From the NCBI GenBank assembly GCA_002712845.1, contig PAUV01000107.1:1-25437 (forward strand): 25,437 bases of DNA, read 5' to 3'. Shown here in pieces: positions 17,105-25,437 of this stretch. Position numbers and translations under genes: made by a program. The notes under the pieces were generated by a model. That model saw only the letters and a list, made by a program, of their open reading frames with translations, did not search any database and had not been told where the DNA came from. Position 1 is the first letter of the stretch; the number at the start of each line of letters is the position of its first letter. The stretch is from Rhodopirellula sp. (GTDB lineage Bacteria; Planctomycetota; Planctomycetia; Pirellulales; Pirellulaceae).

Positions 17105-18796
17105 ATGAGCGAAACAAACGAGAAACGGGAATCAAAGAACTTCATTGAGCAAGCGATTGACGCGGATCTTGCGGCTGGTCGCTTTGCGAATGTTCAGACC
17201 CGGTTTCCTCCCGAGCCCAATGGATACCTTCATATCGGGCACGCGAAAAGCATTTGCCTCAACTTCGGGCTCGCTGAAAAACATTCCGGTACCTGCAATC
17301 TACGATTCGACGACACCAACCCTGCCAAAGAGGAAACTGAATACGTCGAATCAATCATGGAGGATATTCGCTGGCTGGGCTTCGAGTGGGACAGTTTGCA
17401 CTTTGCCAGTGACTACTTCGAACAACTTTATGGCTGGGCAGAAAAACTAATTGAGTCAGGTGACGCCTACGTTTGCGACCTTTCAAGCGAAGAAACCCGT
17501 GAGTACCGGGGCAGCTTGACCGCTCCCGGAAAAAACAGCCCCCACCGCGACAGAAGCCCTACTGAAAATCTCGACCTGTTTCGTCGCATGCGTGCCGGGG
17601 AATTCGAAGACGGCAGCAAATCATTGCGTGCCAAGATTGACATGGCGTCGCCCAATATCAATCTGCGAGACCCCGTGATGTATCGCATTCTACGGGCAAC
17701 GCACCACCGCACCGGTGATGACTGGTGTATCTATCCAACCTACGACTGGACACACGGACAGAGCGATTCGATTGAAGGCATAACGTTCTCGATCTGCACA
17801 CTTGAGTTTGAGAATCACCGTCCCCTTTATGACTGGTTCTGCGAAAAACTTGGCATCCACCATCCGCGACAGATTGAATTTGCGAAGCTGAAACTCAGCA
17901 CTCTGATGATCGGTAAGCGTTTCATGCTGAAACTGGTAAAAGAGGACTACGTTGATGGCTGGGATGACCCACGCATGCCCACGCTCTCGGGTTATCGCCG
18001 CCGTGGCTACACTCCCGAATCAATTCGCAATTTCTGCTCCGACGTGGGTGTCGCAAAGTTCAACAGCACGATCGATATCATCCGGCTTGAAAGCTCTGTG
18101 CGTGAACACCTCAATCGTGTGGCACCACGACGAATGGCTGTGCTTGACCCAGTCAAGCTGACCATCACAAATTGGCCCGAGGGTCACGTTGAAACCAATG
18201 AAGCAGTCAACAATCCCGGCGAACCCACCGAGGGGAAGCGGGAGATCCCCATGTCAGGCAATCTACTCATTGAACGCGAAGATTTCCGTGAAGAGGCACC
18301 ACGGAAATTCTTTCGCCTGAAAAAGGGTGGGGCAGTTCGATTGCGTGCCGGCTTCATTGTCGACTGCCACGATGTTGTGAAAGATGATGACGGAAACGTC
18401 ATCGAAATTCTTTGTACTTATGACCCTGAAACCAAAAGCGGTGCCGACACCTCTGGCCGCAAGGTGAAAGGCACAATCCATTGGGTCAGCGCGGACCACG
18501 CGGAAGAATTTGAGGTGCGGCTATATGACCGCCTCTTTACGTGCGAGAACCCCGCAGCCCCTGAAGAAGGAAAAACATTCCTCGACTATCTGAATAGCGA
18601 ATCACTTAAAGTGATCACCGGATATGGCGAGCCTTCCCTGCGGGAGCATGCTGTCGGTGATCGAGTTCAGTTTGAAAGATTGGGCTACTTTGTCGTGGAC
18701 AAGGACAGTGAACCAGACGGTAAGCAGGTTTTCAATCGTGTCGTCACTCTGCGTGACACATGGGGAAAGATGGAAGCCAAAGGTAAAGCCAACTGA
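17105..18796 (+). CDS. glnS: Glutaminyl-tRNA synthetase
   Basis: This 563-aa class I synthetase charges tRNA-Gln directly. The HIGH motif is in [16 protein letters not shown] (HIGH 43-46), with [12 protein letters not shown] (67-78), [20 protein letters not shown] (217-236) and [20 protein letters not shown] (285-304). These are specific to GlnRS as opposed to GluRS. The C-terminal beta-barrel anticodon-binding domain is complete (ends [16 protein letters not shown]). Length matches E. coli GlnRS (554 aa). The KMSKS region is unusual: where E. coli has VMSKRKL this protein has MIGKRFM (268-274) at the same spacing. In bacteria GlnRS is usually seen as acquired from eukaryotes. Its presence means that direct glutaminylation is available, without proving that GatCAB is absent. 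Confidence 0.95.
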   Translation: MSETNEKRESKNFIEQAIDADLAAGRFANVQTRFPPEPNGYLHIGHAKSICLNFGLAEKHSGTCNLRFDDTNPAKEETEYVESIMEDIRWLGFEWDSLHFASDYFEQLYGWAEKLIESGDAYVCDLSSEETREYRGSLTAPGKNSPHRDRSPTENLDLFRRMRAGEFEDGSKSLRAKIDMASPNINLRDPVMYRILRATHHRTGDDWCIYPTYDWTHGQSDSIEGITFSICTLEFENHRPLYDWFCEKLGIHHPRQIEFAKLKLSTLMIGKRFMLKLVKEDYVDGWDDPRMPTLSGYRRRGYTPESIRNFCSDVGVAKFNSTIDIIRLESSVREHLNRVAPRRMAVLDPVKLTITNWPEGHVETNEAVNNPGEPTEGKREIPMSGNLLIEREDFREEAPRKFFRLKKGGAVRLRAGFIVDCHDVVKDDDGNVIEILCTYDPETKSGADTSGRKVKGTIHWVSADHAEEFEVRLYDRLFTCENPAAPEEGKTFLDYLNSESLKVITGYGEPSLREHAVGDRVQFERLGYFVVDKDSEPDGKQVFNRVVTLRDTWGKMEAKGKAN

Positions 18797-18862
18797 CGTA
18801 GCGGAAACCAGACTCTACAACCGTCGCCAAGCTGCCAGCCTGAACCAACCGCGTTCTCCGAA

Positions 18863-20305
18863 TCATCTGGTTGCAGGGGGAACCTCGAATCCGCAAGTCA
18901 CAAAGAGTCTTTTGGCGTCCGTGTCAGTCTCTCCTAGCTGAGTGATGCGTTTCTGGTTGATCATTTGCAAGACGTTTCGAGCGGCAGATTCGTCCAGCAT
19001 CCCGTTTGCCCGTCCATAGGCAACTTGGATCCCTCGCCATCCAAGTGCCTCCAGCGGTCGCTGCAACCGCTCTAACAACTCGATCAGCACGCTGATTTTC
19101 CTCACATCACGCTGCGGATTGCTGGCCATCTCATTCCCAAGACTCACTGTCTGCTCAATCAAGCCAGCCCTTTCGATAGCCACCTTGGCTTGCTCGGATT
19201 TTCCAATCTGAGTCAATGCATCGCCTAACATTTTGTAGGCTCGAAAATCGGTCTGATCGCGAACCACAGCACGCGCCAAACTTTCCGCGGCTGTCGAAAA
19301 ATCTGCCTGCTGTAACTGGTATGCCCCAATCGCAAACCAATAGTCCGAATATTGCTTGATCCCTTCAGGAGCACTATTGATCCAATCAGGTAGTCGCTCA
19401 AATTGCTCCGAGAGTGCCAACAATCGACCCTGCAACGCATACTCTGCTGCTCCGAGAACTACAGAGGAGTCATTCACAGCCTGCTGTAACATTTCACCAG
19501 CCGCAGCAAGTTCCCCCATGCTAATTGCGTGTCTTGCCGTGCCCTCCAGACCAATCGGCTCAAAGGCGTCGGTCGCTGCGTCACCGGGCAGAGGACAAGA
19601 CAGCGACAGCAGCGATCGCAGATCCATCTCTTCCACGTTACCCACGCGACACAGACGCCTCAACATCGCGTTCGCCTCAACTCGGCGTCCTTGACGCATC
19701 AATAAACGGGATAGCAAACGATCGATCAGACTGGTCTCATCGACCAAACTATTCAAGATTCGATAGCGTTCCTCAGCTGCTTGCCAATCGCCTTGAAAGA
19801 CCAGCCATTCGGCAGTCTGGCCAAGAACCGCCAGCTGCGTGTCAGGAAATTCAAGTGCCAAATCGTCAAGCATTTTTACTGCCTGGCGAAATCGCCGTTT
19901 CTCTGCCAGCACACGAGCCATCAGGAAAATCGTTTGCGGATTTTCACCATCAACTCGCCTCAACTCCCTCGCCAGTTCAAATGCAGTTCCCAGATCTCCA
20001 GCATCCAATGCAGCGATCGTGTCTTCCTGCAACTTATCTGTGGCGCTAACCTTGGGATCCTGTTCCATCAATTCAATCGATGAGGAACCACTGCCCGAAT
20101 TCTGATCCACCGCCAACGCTCCGCGATCGGATTGTGGAGGGTCAGAAGTTCCCACCGGCGAATCGGCAGGGGCAAGCTCCGAAGTTTCCCGAATCGGATC
20201 ATCATTCAGTCGTGTCTCATCCACGATTGCTTCACTGCCGCAACCGCACATGCAAACGAGAGTCGCTGATGCCATCATCAAGCGTCGTAGGAATGGAGAT
20301 GGCAT
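18863..20305 (-). CDS. Exported TPR-repeat lipoprotein, paralogue of the TPR half of the 1022-aa protein
   Basis: This 480-aa protein begins with a signal of lipoprotein character (MPSPFLRRLMMASATLVCMC then GC; Cys20 or Cys22 is the likely lipidation site). A disordered Asp/Ser/Pro-rich linker reaches about residue 88, and helical TPR-like repeats continue to about 450. Repeat signatures include DWQAAEERYR (173-182), GRRVEANAMLRRLC (206-219), SDYWFAIGAYQLQQADFSTA (320-339) and TDFRAYKMLGDALTQIGKSE (352-371). These blocks match, in order and spacing, the TPR part of the protein encoded at 21906-24974. No enzymatic domain follows. It is 56 bp downstream of the heptaheme cytochrome gene on the same strand, likely one operon, and convergent with glnS. 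A scaffold or partner-binding role is inferred. Confidence 0.82.
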   Translation of the reverse strand: MPSPFLRRLMMASATLVCMCGCGSEAIVDETRLNDDPIRETSELAPADSPVGTSDPPQSDRGALAVDQNSGSGSSSIELMEQDPKVSATDKLQEDTIAALDAGDLGTAFELARELRRVDGENPQTIFLMARVLAEKRRFRQAVKMLDDLALEFPDTQLAVLGQTAEWLVFQGDWQAAEERYRILNSLVDETSLIDRLLSRLLMRQGRRVEANAMLRRLCRVGNVEEMDLRSLLSLSCPLPGDAATDAFEPIGLEGTARHAISMGELAAAGEMLQQAVNDSSVVLGAAEYALQGRLLALSEQFERLPDWINSAPEGIKQYSDYWFAIGAYQLQQADFSTAAESLARAVVRDQTDFRAYKMLGDALTQIGKSEQAKVAIERAGLIEQTVSLGNEMASNPQRDVRKISVLIELLERLQRPLEALGWRGIQVAYGRANGMLDESAARNVLQMINQKRITQLGETDTDAKRLFVTCGFEVPPATR

Positions 20306-20361
20306 TTCGCATTTGTCCTTGTGGCCGAGACACCGGTTTCACTCGGCATTCATTTTACGAT

Positions 20362-21516
20362 TCAGTCTTCCGGGTGAACCCGAATCCAGTGATCATGAAA
20401 ACCGGTTCCGAGACTTTCAAAATCATACTTTGGCATGTGGCATTTGATACAGCCTTCAGTTGTCGACACTGGGCATGAAACGTGGAAACTTTTTTCGGGC
20501 TGATGACACTCAATGCAGTTCGCAATGTGTTCCGATTCACTCACGTCACTGATCGTTCTGTGGGGATTGTGGCAGGTGGTACAGCGCAACGCACCTTCTG
20601 ACTCGATGAAGCATTTACTACGAAGCAAACCTACAGGCTGAAAACGAGCCAACTTGTCGGGATACTCCCGCAACTCTTTCAGAGTAATCGCTTCAGGAAG
20701 CCGATGACAATCGCCACACAACTGAATTTCTGACTCGCTATCCCATTTAGCGGAACCGACAGAAAAGGGAGGTGGTTCTTTCATGGCTCTGGCTTGCCGC
20801 ACATGCTCCGCACCCGGGCCATGACACTTTTCACAATTCACATTAGCGGTCAAACCCACAATCTTCTGATCGGCAACCGTGCCCGTTGTCGTATGACAAT
20901 AGATACATTTTTGCATCACGTTATCTACGTGCTTCATGCCAAATCGCTCCGACTCCGACTCGGGCACCGTTAATGGCTGCCCAGGCGTTCGCCCAAGCCG
21001 ATCACGATCGCGAAACCAGGATGCACGGTGTTCATAAGCGACAGTTCCTTTCTCGGCATCCTTTGCCAAAGACAATAACGTGATGGCATGATGACCAGAA
21101 CCTAGTGCAAATTGAAGCGGAAAAGCATCCTCACCCTCACCAGAAAGCCGCACGGACAGCCCATCCTCATCCTGCTCGTACTCATACCGACCGTAGGGTT
21201 CGCCATAGTCAAAATCACGACCGGCAAATTTCGCGGCGACGTTTTCATCTGACGCCAAAGCAAACGTATGGGCATGCCCATGCATTCCATGCAAGCCATA
21301 ATTCTCGGCATGACATTCGCGACATACTTCGCGTCCCACGTAACCAGCTTTACCCTGTGGCGTCTGCGTGTTCACATCAACCGCCGATCCCGTAGCAGCA
21401 CTTTCCACTGGTGCCTTGGACTCCTGTGCGACCAACTCAGTGCGTAAAAATCCACTACGAAGCACTGGCAACGCAATGACAACAAGCGGCAGAAGGAAAA
21501 CAAATCCTCTTTTCAA
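20362..21516 (-). CDS. Exported heptaheme cytochrome c (cytochrome c554-like)
   Basis: Numbering here is from the GTG at 21543, 9 residues earlier (393 aa). Seven CxxCH motifs are present: CRECH 74, CIYCH 213, CEKCH 237, CGDCH 276, CTTCH 321, CIECH 343 and CIKCH 365. The opening GYVGREVCRECHAENYGLHG and the later CTTCHNPHRT resemble the cytochrome c554 / doubled-CxxCH families. A hydrophobic leader (about 12-30) exports it for heme attachment. I prefer the TTG at 21514-21516 (384 aa) because GGGAGAG ends 4 nt before it and it leaves a compact signal peptide starting MKRGFVFLLPLVV; the GTG at 21543 lacks a Shine-Dalgarno. Between hemes 1 and 2 lies a 135-residue segment rich in acidic and aromatic residues. 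It probably shares a transcript with the TPR lipoprotein. An electron-transfer role is clear, but the partners are unknown. Confidence 0.88.
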   Translation of the reverse strand: MKRGFVFLLPLVVIALPVLRSGFLRTELVAQESKAPVESAATGSAVDVNTQTPQGKAGYVGREVCRECHAENYGLHGMHGHAHTFALASDENVAAKFAGRDFDYGEPYGRYEYEQDEDGLSVRLSGEGEDAFPLQFALGSGHHAITLLSLAKDAEKGTVAYEHRASWFRDRDRLGRTPGQPLTVPESESERFGMKHVDNVMQKCIYCHTTTGTVADQKIVGLTANVNCEKCHGPGAEHVRQARAMKEPPPFSVGSAKWDSESEIQLCGDCHRLPEAITLKELREYPDKLARFQPVGLLRSKCFIESEGALRCTTCHNPHRTISDVSESEHIANCIECHQPEKSFHVSCPVSTTEGCIKCHMPKYDFESLGTGFHDHWIRVHPED

Positions 21517-21520
21517 CGCA

Positions 21521-21527
21521 CTCTCCC
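21521..21527 (-). promoter_or_regulatory. Ribosome-binding site favouring the TTG start of the heptaheme cytochrome
   Basis: GGGAGAG on the minus strand ends 4 nt before the TTG at 21516-21514 (the GGAG core is 6 nt away). The upstream GTG at 21543-21541 has no purine-rich site in front of it. Confidence 0.55.
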
Positions 21528-21543
21528 ATTTCAGGCTTCGCAC

Positions 21544-21905
21544 CCGTAAATCATAAATATGCTGAACCCGTCAACCTAGAGGAAACCGGCAGCAGGCAAC
21601 AAACGCAACGTACCTGAAGTGACAGTGCATACCAACTGCGGCTACATCACAAAACATCCAAAGGGCGCCCATTCCTGCCCAGTCAGCCCTCAGCAACAAT
21701 CCATAACCTCTCAGTAACCTGCGAAAAAACGCTGATCACGCGGTCACTTTCATCCAGATCCTTGGCCCCACGGGTTGATTATACAAGCTACTCCCGCATT
21801 CATTCCCGCTAGTTCTGCGTGCAAAACCCAACTTACCTCCGTCCGGTTCTTCGAATGAACACCATTCAACACCGCCATAGACCAAACGCATTTCAACCGG
21901 CTTGT
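21544..21905. other. Intergenic region between the UnbV-type gene and the heptaheme cytochrome gene
   Basis: These 362 bp between two same-strand genes contain no credible gene or terminator hairpin with a T run. A TTGACG hexamer on the minus strand (21574-21569) and a TATGAT (21555-21550) lie upstream of the cytochrome start. They are only 13 bp apart, too close for a standard promoter. The length of the gap suggests that the cytochrome/TPR pair has its own promoter. Confidence 0.45.
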
Positions 21906-24900
21906 TCAATCAACCATATCAACGAACGGAAACAGCTCAGTCTGCCCTTCGACCAACAAATATCGTTGATCAGCTTTAACATCACGAAAGGTCTGCCGCT
22001 TTCCGCTGGGCCAATGAATCACCACCTCGTCCAAGCTCAATGCGTTCCCTACCCCGAAGCTCAACACCGGCTCGTTTCGACAGAGAAATCCATCGCCTGC
22101 ATTCAACCACTCAGTGAGTTCAACATCCCCATTTCGAACGACTACCCGACTACCAATTGCATCACGCTCGCTGACAGCCCCAACAATTTCGAGTTGAAAC
22201 CAATGATTTGTTGACTCAGTTCGATTCAGCAACAGAGCAGATGTTTCACCGACATGAGTGACGACAAAGTCCTGCCTGCCATCACGATCAAAATCCAATT
22301 TCGCCAATGCCCTGCCCACATGGTCCCGTTGCCAGTAACCGGAATCATCAGCAACGTCCATCAACTCAAAGCGATCTCCAACATTGCGGAACAGCTGTGC
22401 AGGCTGGAAGAAGGGGGCATTCAAGTCGACCGCTTTTTCAATGTGCCCATTGGCAACCACCAGATCCAAGGTTCCGTCATTATCGTAATCGAGTGCTTGC
22501 GTCCCGAACCCCAGTACCGAAGCACTTGGTCTCGCAAGATCAAACTGAACGTTCCGGTCTTGAAAGAAACCTTGCTCATTAACGTATAAGCTCACACTTT
22601 CATTCTGAAAATTAGTGACATGTAAATCCAACGATCCATTGCCATTGAGATCACCAGCCGCCACTCCCATCGATGCGGTGCTGCCACCATTGAATCCGTG
22701 GGCACAGCCGCGCAGCATCGCTTGATCTAACCACTGACGATCCGCTGGGCTGTAGCTCCATAATTGATTCGCGTACAGATCATTGGCTACAAATATCTGG
22801 TTACCTGAATCGCGATCAAATCGTCCGACTACAGCCCCCAGACCTGCACGGCCAATACCACTCTCTCCACCAACATTCTCAACCGCCCATGAGCCATCGT
22901 TCGACTGGATAAAAACCCGATCCACCCCGGCCACAAAGTCCAACGGATTCATCGATTCAAGGATTTCACCACCGGTGCCAATTCCTGGCCGGCGTGGCAA
23001 GCCCTCGTCATCCAGATAATTCACCTCGAACAAATCAGGGATGGCATCACCCGTCAAATCTCCCATAGCAAGAGAGGTTGTCATGACAGCAGTGTCATCA
23101 CGATCATCCAATTGTGATGATGTGAACGTTCCATCTCCATTATTGGTCAACAAGGTATTGGCACCCAAATTGCCGACCACAATGTCAACAAATCCATCTT
23201 GGTTCCAATCACCCGCTGTAACCCCGATCGAATACCTGCGTTCCTCTGCACCTGCCATCCTTGTGTAGTCCTGAAGAGACTCACCGAGATTGCGAAAAAG
23301 CTGATTACTCTCGATGCCACGATACTCTGGTGGATCACAACCTCCCTGCGTGAAATAGAGATCAGCCATTCCATCACGATCGTAGTCAAGAACGGCGACG
23401 CCCCCACCAATCGACTGATAAACAGCGAATCCATACTCGTTGGGTACTTTTGCGACGTGAAAGGCATGATTCAAGCCGAACTCGTCTGCGACATTTGTAA
23501 ACCTTGCGATCTCGGGAGCACCAGACACTCCTAAATCAGGCCGTTTTACTCGGGCAAGCAATCGCTCGTCAGGCGTGATCTCTGGTAGGGGAAACACACC
23601 ACGATTCAAACCACACAACCGCTCCTGCTCTGTGGGCATGCCCCTATTCTTAGCAAGTAATTCGCGGAAGACCGAATTGATCTGCTGCATTTCTTCACGA
23701 GGTAATTGCTGATAATGAGCAGCCATCAAACGCCACAAATTCGCCTCCAGTCTTCTACCTACGGATTCAAGTTCAACTGCAAGTCGAATCATCGCCTCGG
23801 TATTGGGAGTGACCGCATCGGCAATCTGGTTATTAATACGAAGGATTCTCCTCAGGGTCTCCCATCGCTCCTTCCAGACAGCGGCTTCGCTTCCACGCCC
23901 TAGTGTCTCCAGTAAAGAACGTAACCGGCCGACTGATCGCAAGTCTGTCGGATCGCGATCAAGTGCCTCAATCAAGCCACGAGCAGCAAATTCCTGCTTT
24001 CCCTGCAGCATCAAAAAAGTCCCCACCGCTGACCAGTATTCTGAAAATTGCTGTGTCGTTTCGTTTGTAAACGCAAGCCATCGGTTGAACTCCTGATCAT
24101 CCTGCGCTTCTGCAACGACACGCCCATAAAAAGCGAGCAGAGCAGGGGGAAGAAGCTCGAGAGAAACATCTTCACGCAACAATTCTAATGCAGCCTGATA
24201 GTCTTCTTCCATGAACAGCTTTCGGGCGTCTGCTGATTTTCCGATGGGGTAGTACGCTTGATCATCGTCAGCCGTTCCGGCCGCATCAGGATCGTCATAC
24301 ATCGCGTCACTCAAATGCATTAACGAATGCAATTCATCACTTTTGACGTTGCCTTGCAAACACAGTCGCAAGATGTAGCGAGCGGCTTCATGCCGCCTAC
24401 CCCGACGATTCAAGATCAAGGCAAGCTTTCGATTCGCCTCAGGAGCAGCAGGGTGAGTGACCAGCAATTGCCGATACCGCTCCTCAGCGTCGTCATAACG
24501 GCCCAACTGCAAACACCAATCAGCTGCTTGCCCAACCGCGGGAAATCCCGCTTGGGGGTGGTCTACCGGAATAGTCCCCAGTAAATCAATTGCTGCTTCA
24601 AGATCCCCCAATTGTCCCGTCACGGTGGCCAGTCGAAAAACCACCTCAACATCATTTGGATCCTTCACCAACAAGGCCCTCAGACTCGTGGCGGCTGCCT
24701 CAAGCTTGCCCTTACCCAAAAGGTCCTCAACCTTGGCAATCGATGCTTCCCGACCCAAAGGCTCACTGGTGAACTCCGCGTTTTCGTCGCCGCCGAATTC
24801 TTTAGCAGAAGCCGCATCAACATCTGAAACGCCATCGACCTCAGCAGAACTCGAACGCTCGCCTTCATGACCGGACGTAGATTCAGCGGATTGGTCGCAA

Positions 24901-24974
24901 CCAAGAAAAATCAAGACCAGCCAGCAGAATAATACTGAGGGAGCATGCCCAATGTCGTAGAGACTTTGAAGCAA
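21906..24974 (-). CDS. Exported TPR + FG-GAP/VCBS + ASPIC/UnbV lipoprotein
   Basis: This 1022-aa protein has three parts. A lipoprotein-type signal ends IFLGC (Cys26) and is followed by an acidic Ser-rich linker. TPR-like helices run from about 80 to 445. A C-terminal propeller-like region carries repeated calcium-type FG-GAP loops: DYDRDGMAD 530, DWNQDGFVD 589, DLTGDAIPD 639, DLNGNGSLD 775, DYDNDGTLD 829 and DFDRDGRQD 894. It ends in an ASPIC/UnbV domain (about 937-1008, with DAIGSRVVV, NAGDGFLCRNEPVLSFGVG and VVIHWPSGKRQ). Such proteins are common in planctomycetes and are also known from the CRTAC1 lineage; they are thought to be extracellular and to mediate binding. The only in-frame start after the upstream stop is a TTG at 24974, with GAGG about 14 nt before it, so the start is less certain than the rest. 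Confidence 0.9.
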   Translation of the reverse strand: MLQSLYDIGHAPSVLFCWLVLIFLGCDQSAESTSGHEGERSSSAEVDGVSDVDAASAKEFGGDENAEFTSEPLGREASIAKVEDLLGKGKLEAAATSLRALLVKDPNDVEVVFRLATVTGQLGDLEAAIDLLGTIPVDHPQAGFPAVGQAADWCLQLGRYDDAEERYRQLLVTHPAAPEANRKLALILNRRGRRHEAARYILRLCLQGNVKSDELHSLMHLSDAMYDDPDAAGTADDDQAYYPIGKSADARKLFMEEDYQAALELLREDVSLELLPPALLAFYGRVVAEAQDDQEFNRWLAFTNETTQQFSEYWSAVGTFLMLQGKQEFAARGLIEALDRDPTDLRSVGRLRSLLETLGRGSEAAVWKERWETLRRILRINNQIADAVTPNTEAMIRLAVELESVGRRLEANLWRLMAAHYQQLPREEMQQINSVFRELLAKNRGMPTEQERLCGLNRGVFPLPEITPDERLLARVKRPDLGVSGAPEIARFTNVADEFGLNHAFHVAKVPNEYGFAVYQSIGGGVAVLDYDRDGMADLYFTQGGCDPPEYRGIESNQLFRNLGESLQDYTRMAGAEERRYSIGVTAGDWNQDGFVDIVVGNLGANTLLTNNGDGTFTSSQLDDRDDTAVMTTSLAMGDLTGDAIPDLFEVNYLDDEGLPRRPGIGTGGEILESMNPLDFVAGVDRVFIQSNDGSWAVENVGGESGIGRAGLGAVVGRFDRDSGNQIFVANDLYANQLWSYSPADRQWLDQAMLRGCAHGFNGGSTASMGVAAGDLNGNGSLDLHVTNFQNESVSLYVNEQGFFQDRNVQFDLARPSASVLGFGTQALDYDNDGTLDLVVANGHIEKAVDLNAPFFQPAQLFRNVGDRFELMDVADDSGYWQRDHVGRALAKLDFDRDGRQDFVVTHVGETSALLLNRTESTNHWFQLEIVGAVSERDAIGSRVVVRNGDVELTEWLNAGDGFLCRNEPVLSFGVGNALSLDEVVIHWPSGKRQTFRDVKADQRYLLVEGQTELFPFVDMVD

Positions 24975-25317
24975 TGGATGACGGTATTCCTCAGCAGTCG
25001 TAATGGGTCAAGCTCCTGCATTTTCTCAAAGAAGATAGTCGTCTTTTCGGGGCCGAGCACAAACGTGCAAAGTGCTGAATTCCTAATGCTCCGACAGCTA
25101 TTTATAGCCGTTGCAACTCTGTTTAGTTCACGCACAAAGCTCCAAAATGCCAATCAAGGTAATTTTTCCGCATACCCCAGAACGATGACTCCGCTTCGGG
25201 ACTCAAAACCACGAAGTTGCGTGGGTTAGGTCTGCTGGAGATCGATTAAAAAAACAGTATCCGTAGCAGGGAAAGAGAAAGGCTTTGTGAACTGCAATTG
25301 AAGAACTCCCTACCTAC
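24975..25317. other. Intergenic region upstream of the UnbV-type gene, no supported gene
   Basis: About 340 bp lie between the start of the 1022-aa gene and the terminator of the rightmost gene. Overlapping short frames on both strands (for example 24945-25229 + and 24911-25153 -) have no domain or plausible signal. The segment GGCTATAAATAGC on the minus strand (around 25103-25115) is AT-rich and could be a -10 region, but no matching -35 was found. Confidence 0.45.
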
Positions 25318-25347
25318 AAAAAAACCTCGCCCGCTATGCGGACGAGG
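25318..25347 (-). terminator. Rho-independent terminator of the rightmost gene
   Basis: On the minus strand a 10-bp stem CCTCGTCCGC / GCGGGCGAGG (one mismatch) with loop ATA is followed by seven Ts. It starts 28 bp after the stop codon at 25378-25376. Confidence 0.9.
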
Positions 25348-25375
25348 TCGTGTGAAATTTTCGATCAAGCCGAAC

Positions 25376-25437
25376 TTACTGGTTCAGTTGCTCTTCGATT
25401 TTCTCTTTACCACCACGAGAACCAAGGGCTCCCCACA
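25376..25437 (-). CDS. C-terminus of an unidentified protein (partial)
   Basis: The minus-strand frame entering from the right edge encodes WGALGSRGGKEKIEEQLNQ followed by TAA at 25378-25376, and then a strong terminator. The correctly spaced terminator is the main reason for treating it as the end of a real gene. Nineteen residues are too few to name a family. The product ends in a charged, probably helical tail. Confidence 0.6.
   Translation of the reverse strand, partial: WGALGSRGGKEKIEEQLNQ

Noticed and set aside
21550..21574. Promoter of the heptaheme cytochrome built from TTGACG and TATGAT
   Set aside because: The two hexamers are only 13 bp apart. A 17-bp spacing lands on ATTTAC, which is a poor -10, so no promoter feature was called.
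24911..25153. 80-aa minus-strand frame overlapping the start of the 1022-aa gene, considered as a frameshifted N-terminus
   Set aside because: It has no signal peptide, while the TTG-started frame of the large gene already begins with a plausible lipoprotein signal, so no frameshift is needed.

Overview
The window looks like a chromosomal segment of a planctomycete of the Pirellulaceae/Rhodopirellula type, at moderate GC. The evidence is protein families rather than a marker gene. There is an ECF sigma factor of the planctomycete-specific kind, secreted c-type cytochromes with several hemes, a TPR + FG-GAP/VCBS + ASPIC/UnbV lipoprotein, a Gfo/Idh/MocA oxidoreductase with a Tat-like leader, and a Ser/Thr/Ala/Pro-rich membrane-anchored protein. 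Housekeeping genes are scattered in short, loosely spaced units, as is usual in this phylum. Species is not assigned.

Layout. Bases 1-96 hold the repeat-bearing tail of a + strand gene, convergent with rpiB (148-627, -). After about 0.7 kb without a supported gene comes rpsA (1335-3128, +), closed by a strong terminator. It faces an orphan NarL/FixJ response regulator (3449-4081, -), which has its own terminator. A minus-strand group follows: a 597-aa low-complexity surface protein, a cysteine desulfurase and a Nudix-like hydrolase (4670-8513). Divergent from it are a Gfo/Idh/MocA oxidoreductase and an overlapping DUF1801 gene broken by an in-frame TGA (8836-10582). ruvB (-) is divergent from bioA (+). 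bioA is followed after 10 bp by an ECF sigma factor, then gltX, a diheme lipoprotein cytochrome c and glnS (11720-18796, all +).

The right-hand 6 kb is the most distinctive part, all on the minus strand. It holds a 1022-aa TPR/FG-GAP/UnbV lipoprotein, a heptaheme cytochrome c554-like protein and a 480-aa TPR lipoprotein. The TPR lipoprotein is a recognisable paralogue of the TPR half of the 1022-aa protein. I infer that these three form one exported system, perhaps a periplasmic or cell-surface electron-transfer or scaffold assembly, but substrate and function cannot be read from sequence. The window ends in the last 19 codons of another minus-strand gene, followed by a clear terminator.

The main oddities are the nonsense codon in the DUF1801 gene with the frame preserved on both sides, the split/fused TPR paralogy, the degenerate KMSKS signature in GlnRS, and alternative TTG starts set by strong Shine-Dalgarno sequences in two genes. 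I found no tRNA, rRNA, CRISPR array, insertion sequence or prophage.
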